From assembly GCA_900317125.1 (NCBI GenBank), contig ONFR01000013.1, positions 1-59,243 on the forward strand: a stretch of 59,243 nucleotides of DNA. The letters run 5' to 3'. The notes below the pieces were generated by a model. That model was given only the letters and a program-made list of their open reading frames with translations. It had not been told where the DNA came from and searched no databases. The translations under genes and the position numbers were made by a program. Position 1 is the stretch's first letter. The number at the start of each line of letters is the position of its first letter. Positions 59,030 through 59,243 of this stretch are shown in pieces. The DNA comes from an uncultured Bacteroidales bacterium. Its GTDB lineage: Bacteria; Bacteroidota; Bacteroidia; Bacteroidales; P3.

Positions 59030-59243
59030 ATGAGCAAGTACAAGACCACAGGCAAACAGACTCTCTTCGATGCCGAGAATGCGGCACAAAAACTCTCCGA
59101 GATAGGCAACCCGCTGGAGAAACTTGACAGCGTGATAGACTTCGAGATGTTCCGCAGTCGGTTGGAGGAGTCAATGGTGAACCACAGCACCAAAAGCAAT
59201 GCCGGAGCAAAGCAGTACGATGTGGTCATGATGTTCAAGGTGA
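59030..59243 (+). mobile_element. IS5-family-type transposase, N-terminal part (cut by window edge)
   Basis: 71 residues are visible: MSKYKTTGKQTLFDAENAAQ, then IGNPLEKLDSVIDFEMFRSR and AKQYDVVMMFKV, where the window ends. The start KLDSVIDFEMFR..LE and the following YDVVMMFK match the N-terminal domain of IS5/IS1182-type DDE transposases (DUF772 region). The catalytic domain and the right end are outside the window. A left inverted repeat would be expected between 58957 and 59029; CATAGTTCTGCGTTATATAT in that gap is a possible candidate but cannot be verified with one end. Confidence 0.8.

Overview
The window comes from a member of the Bacteroidales (Bacteroidota). Promoters repeatedly show the phylum-specific -7 element TAnnTTTG. 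Start codons lack a Shine-Dalgarno consensus. Two large secreted proteins end in type IX secretion (T9SS) sorting domains. Other typical items are BspA-like leucine-rich repeats, an OMP beta-barrel receptor with an N-terminal carboxypeptidase-like domain, and the order AddB-like nuclease / MurU-like nucleotidyltransferase. Anaerobic life is indicated by the N-terminus of pyruvate:ferredoxin oxidoreductase at the left edge and by class III ribonucleotide reductase (nrdD-nrdG). The sequence suggests a gut or rumen lineage, but not a species.

Layout. 0-3.4 kb: an AT-rich minus-strand block with partial nifJ, rmuC and two ORF6N DNA-binding genes full of palindromes. 3.4-13 kb: SGNH hydrolase, a large unknown membrane-anchored protein carrying two in-frame palindromic repeats, DUF1294, a hibernation factor and a Xer-type recombinase on the minus strand; an RseP-like protease and an LptF/G permease on the plus strand. 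12.9-18.9 kb (plus): phosphate acyltransferase (Ptb-like), PAS protein, TonB-type receptor, PD-(D/E)XK protein and an ECF sigma operon. 18.9-29.5 kb (minus): housekeeping genes birA, frr, pyrH, comF, queA, pssA, a TPR/OmpA lipoprotein, the AddB-like nuclease and the nucleotidyltransferase. 29.8-36.1 kb (plus): polysaccharide export (Wza- and Wzc-like), dTDP-rhamnose genes rfbA/C/D and a WlbB-like acetyltransferase. 36.2-42.7 kb: a surface-protein block ending in a 1490-residue LRR/InlB-repeat T9SS cargo. 43-50.3 kb: patatin, a cobalamin riboswitch, a five-repeat T9SS surface protein, nrdD and nrdG. 50.5-53 kb: cupin, HxlR regulator, zinc-type macrodomain and class M sirtuin. 53.3-56.7 kb: two HXXEE membrane proteins divergent from an AraC regulator, a small coiled-coil gene and a decayed copy of its 3' end. 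57-59.2 kb: esterase, monooxygenase-like protein, cyclophilin-like lipoprotein and the start of an IS transposase.

Best candidates for something new: (1) four 27-bp odd palindromes, three lying at the same kind of site inside two ORF6N genes and one between the genes; (2) an HxlR / zinc-macrodomain / SirTM ADP-ribosylation cassette without the lipoyl-carrier genes known from Firmicutes; (3) a surface protein of exact 450-bp tandem units placed directly behind a cobalamin riboswitch, hence a candidate corrinoid-capture protein. Also notable are a 17-tyrosine (YG)n tail on the Wzc kinase, an interspersed ~110-bp dyad repeat present twice, and two apparently leaderless genes.
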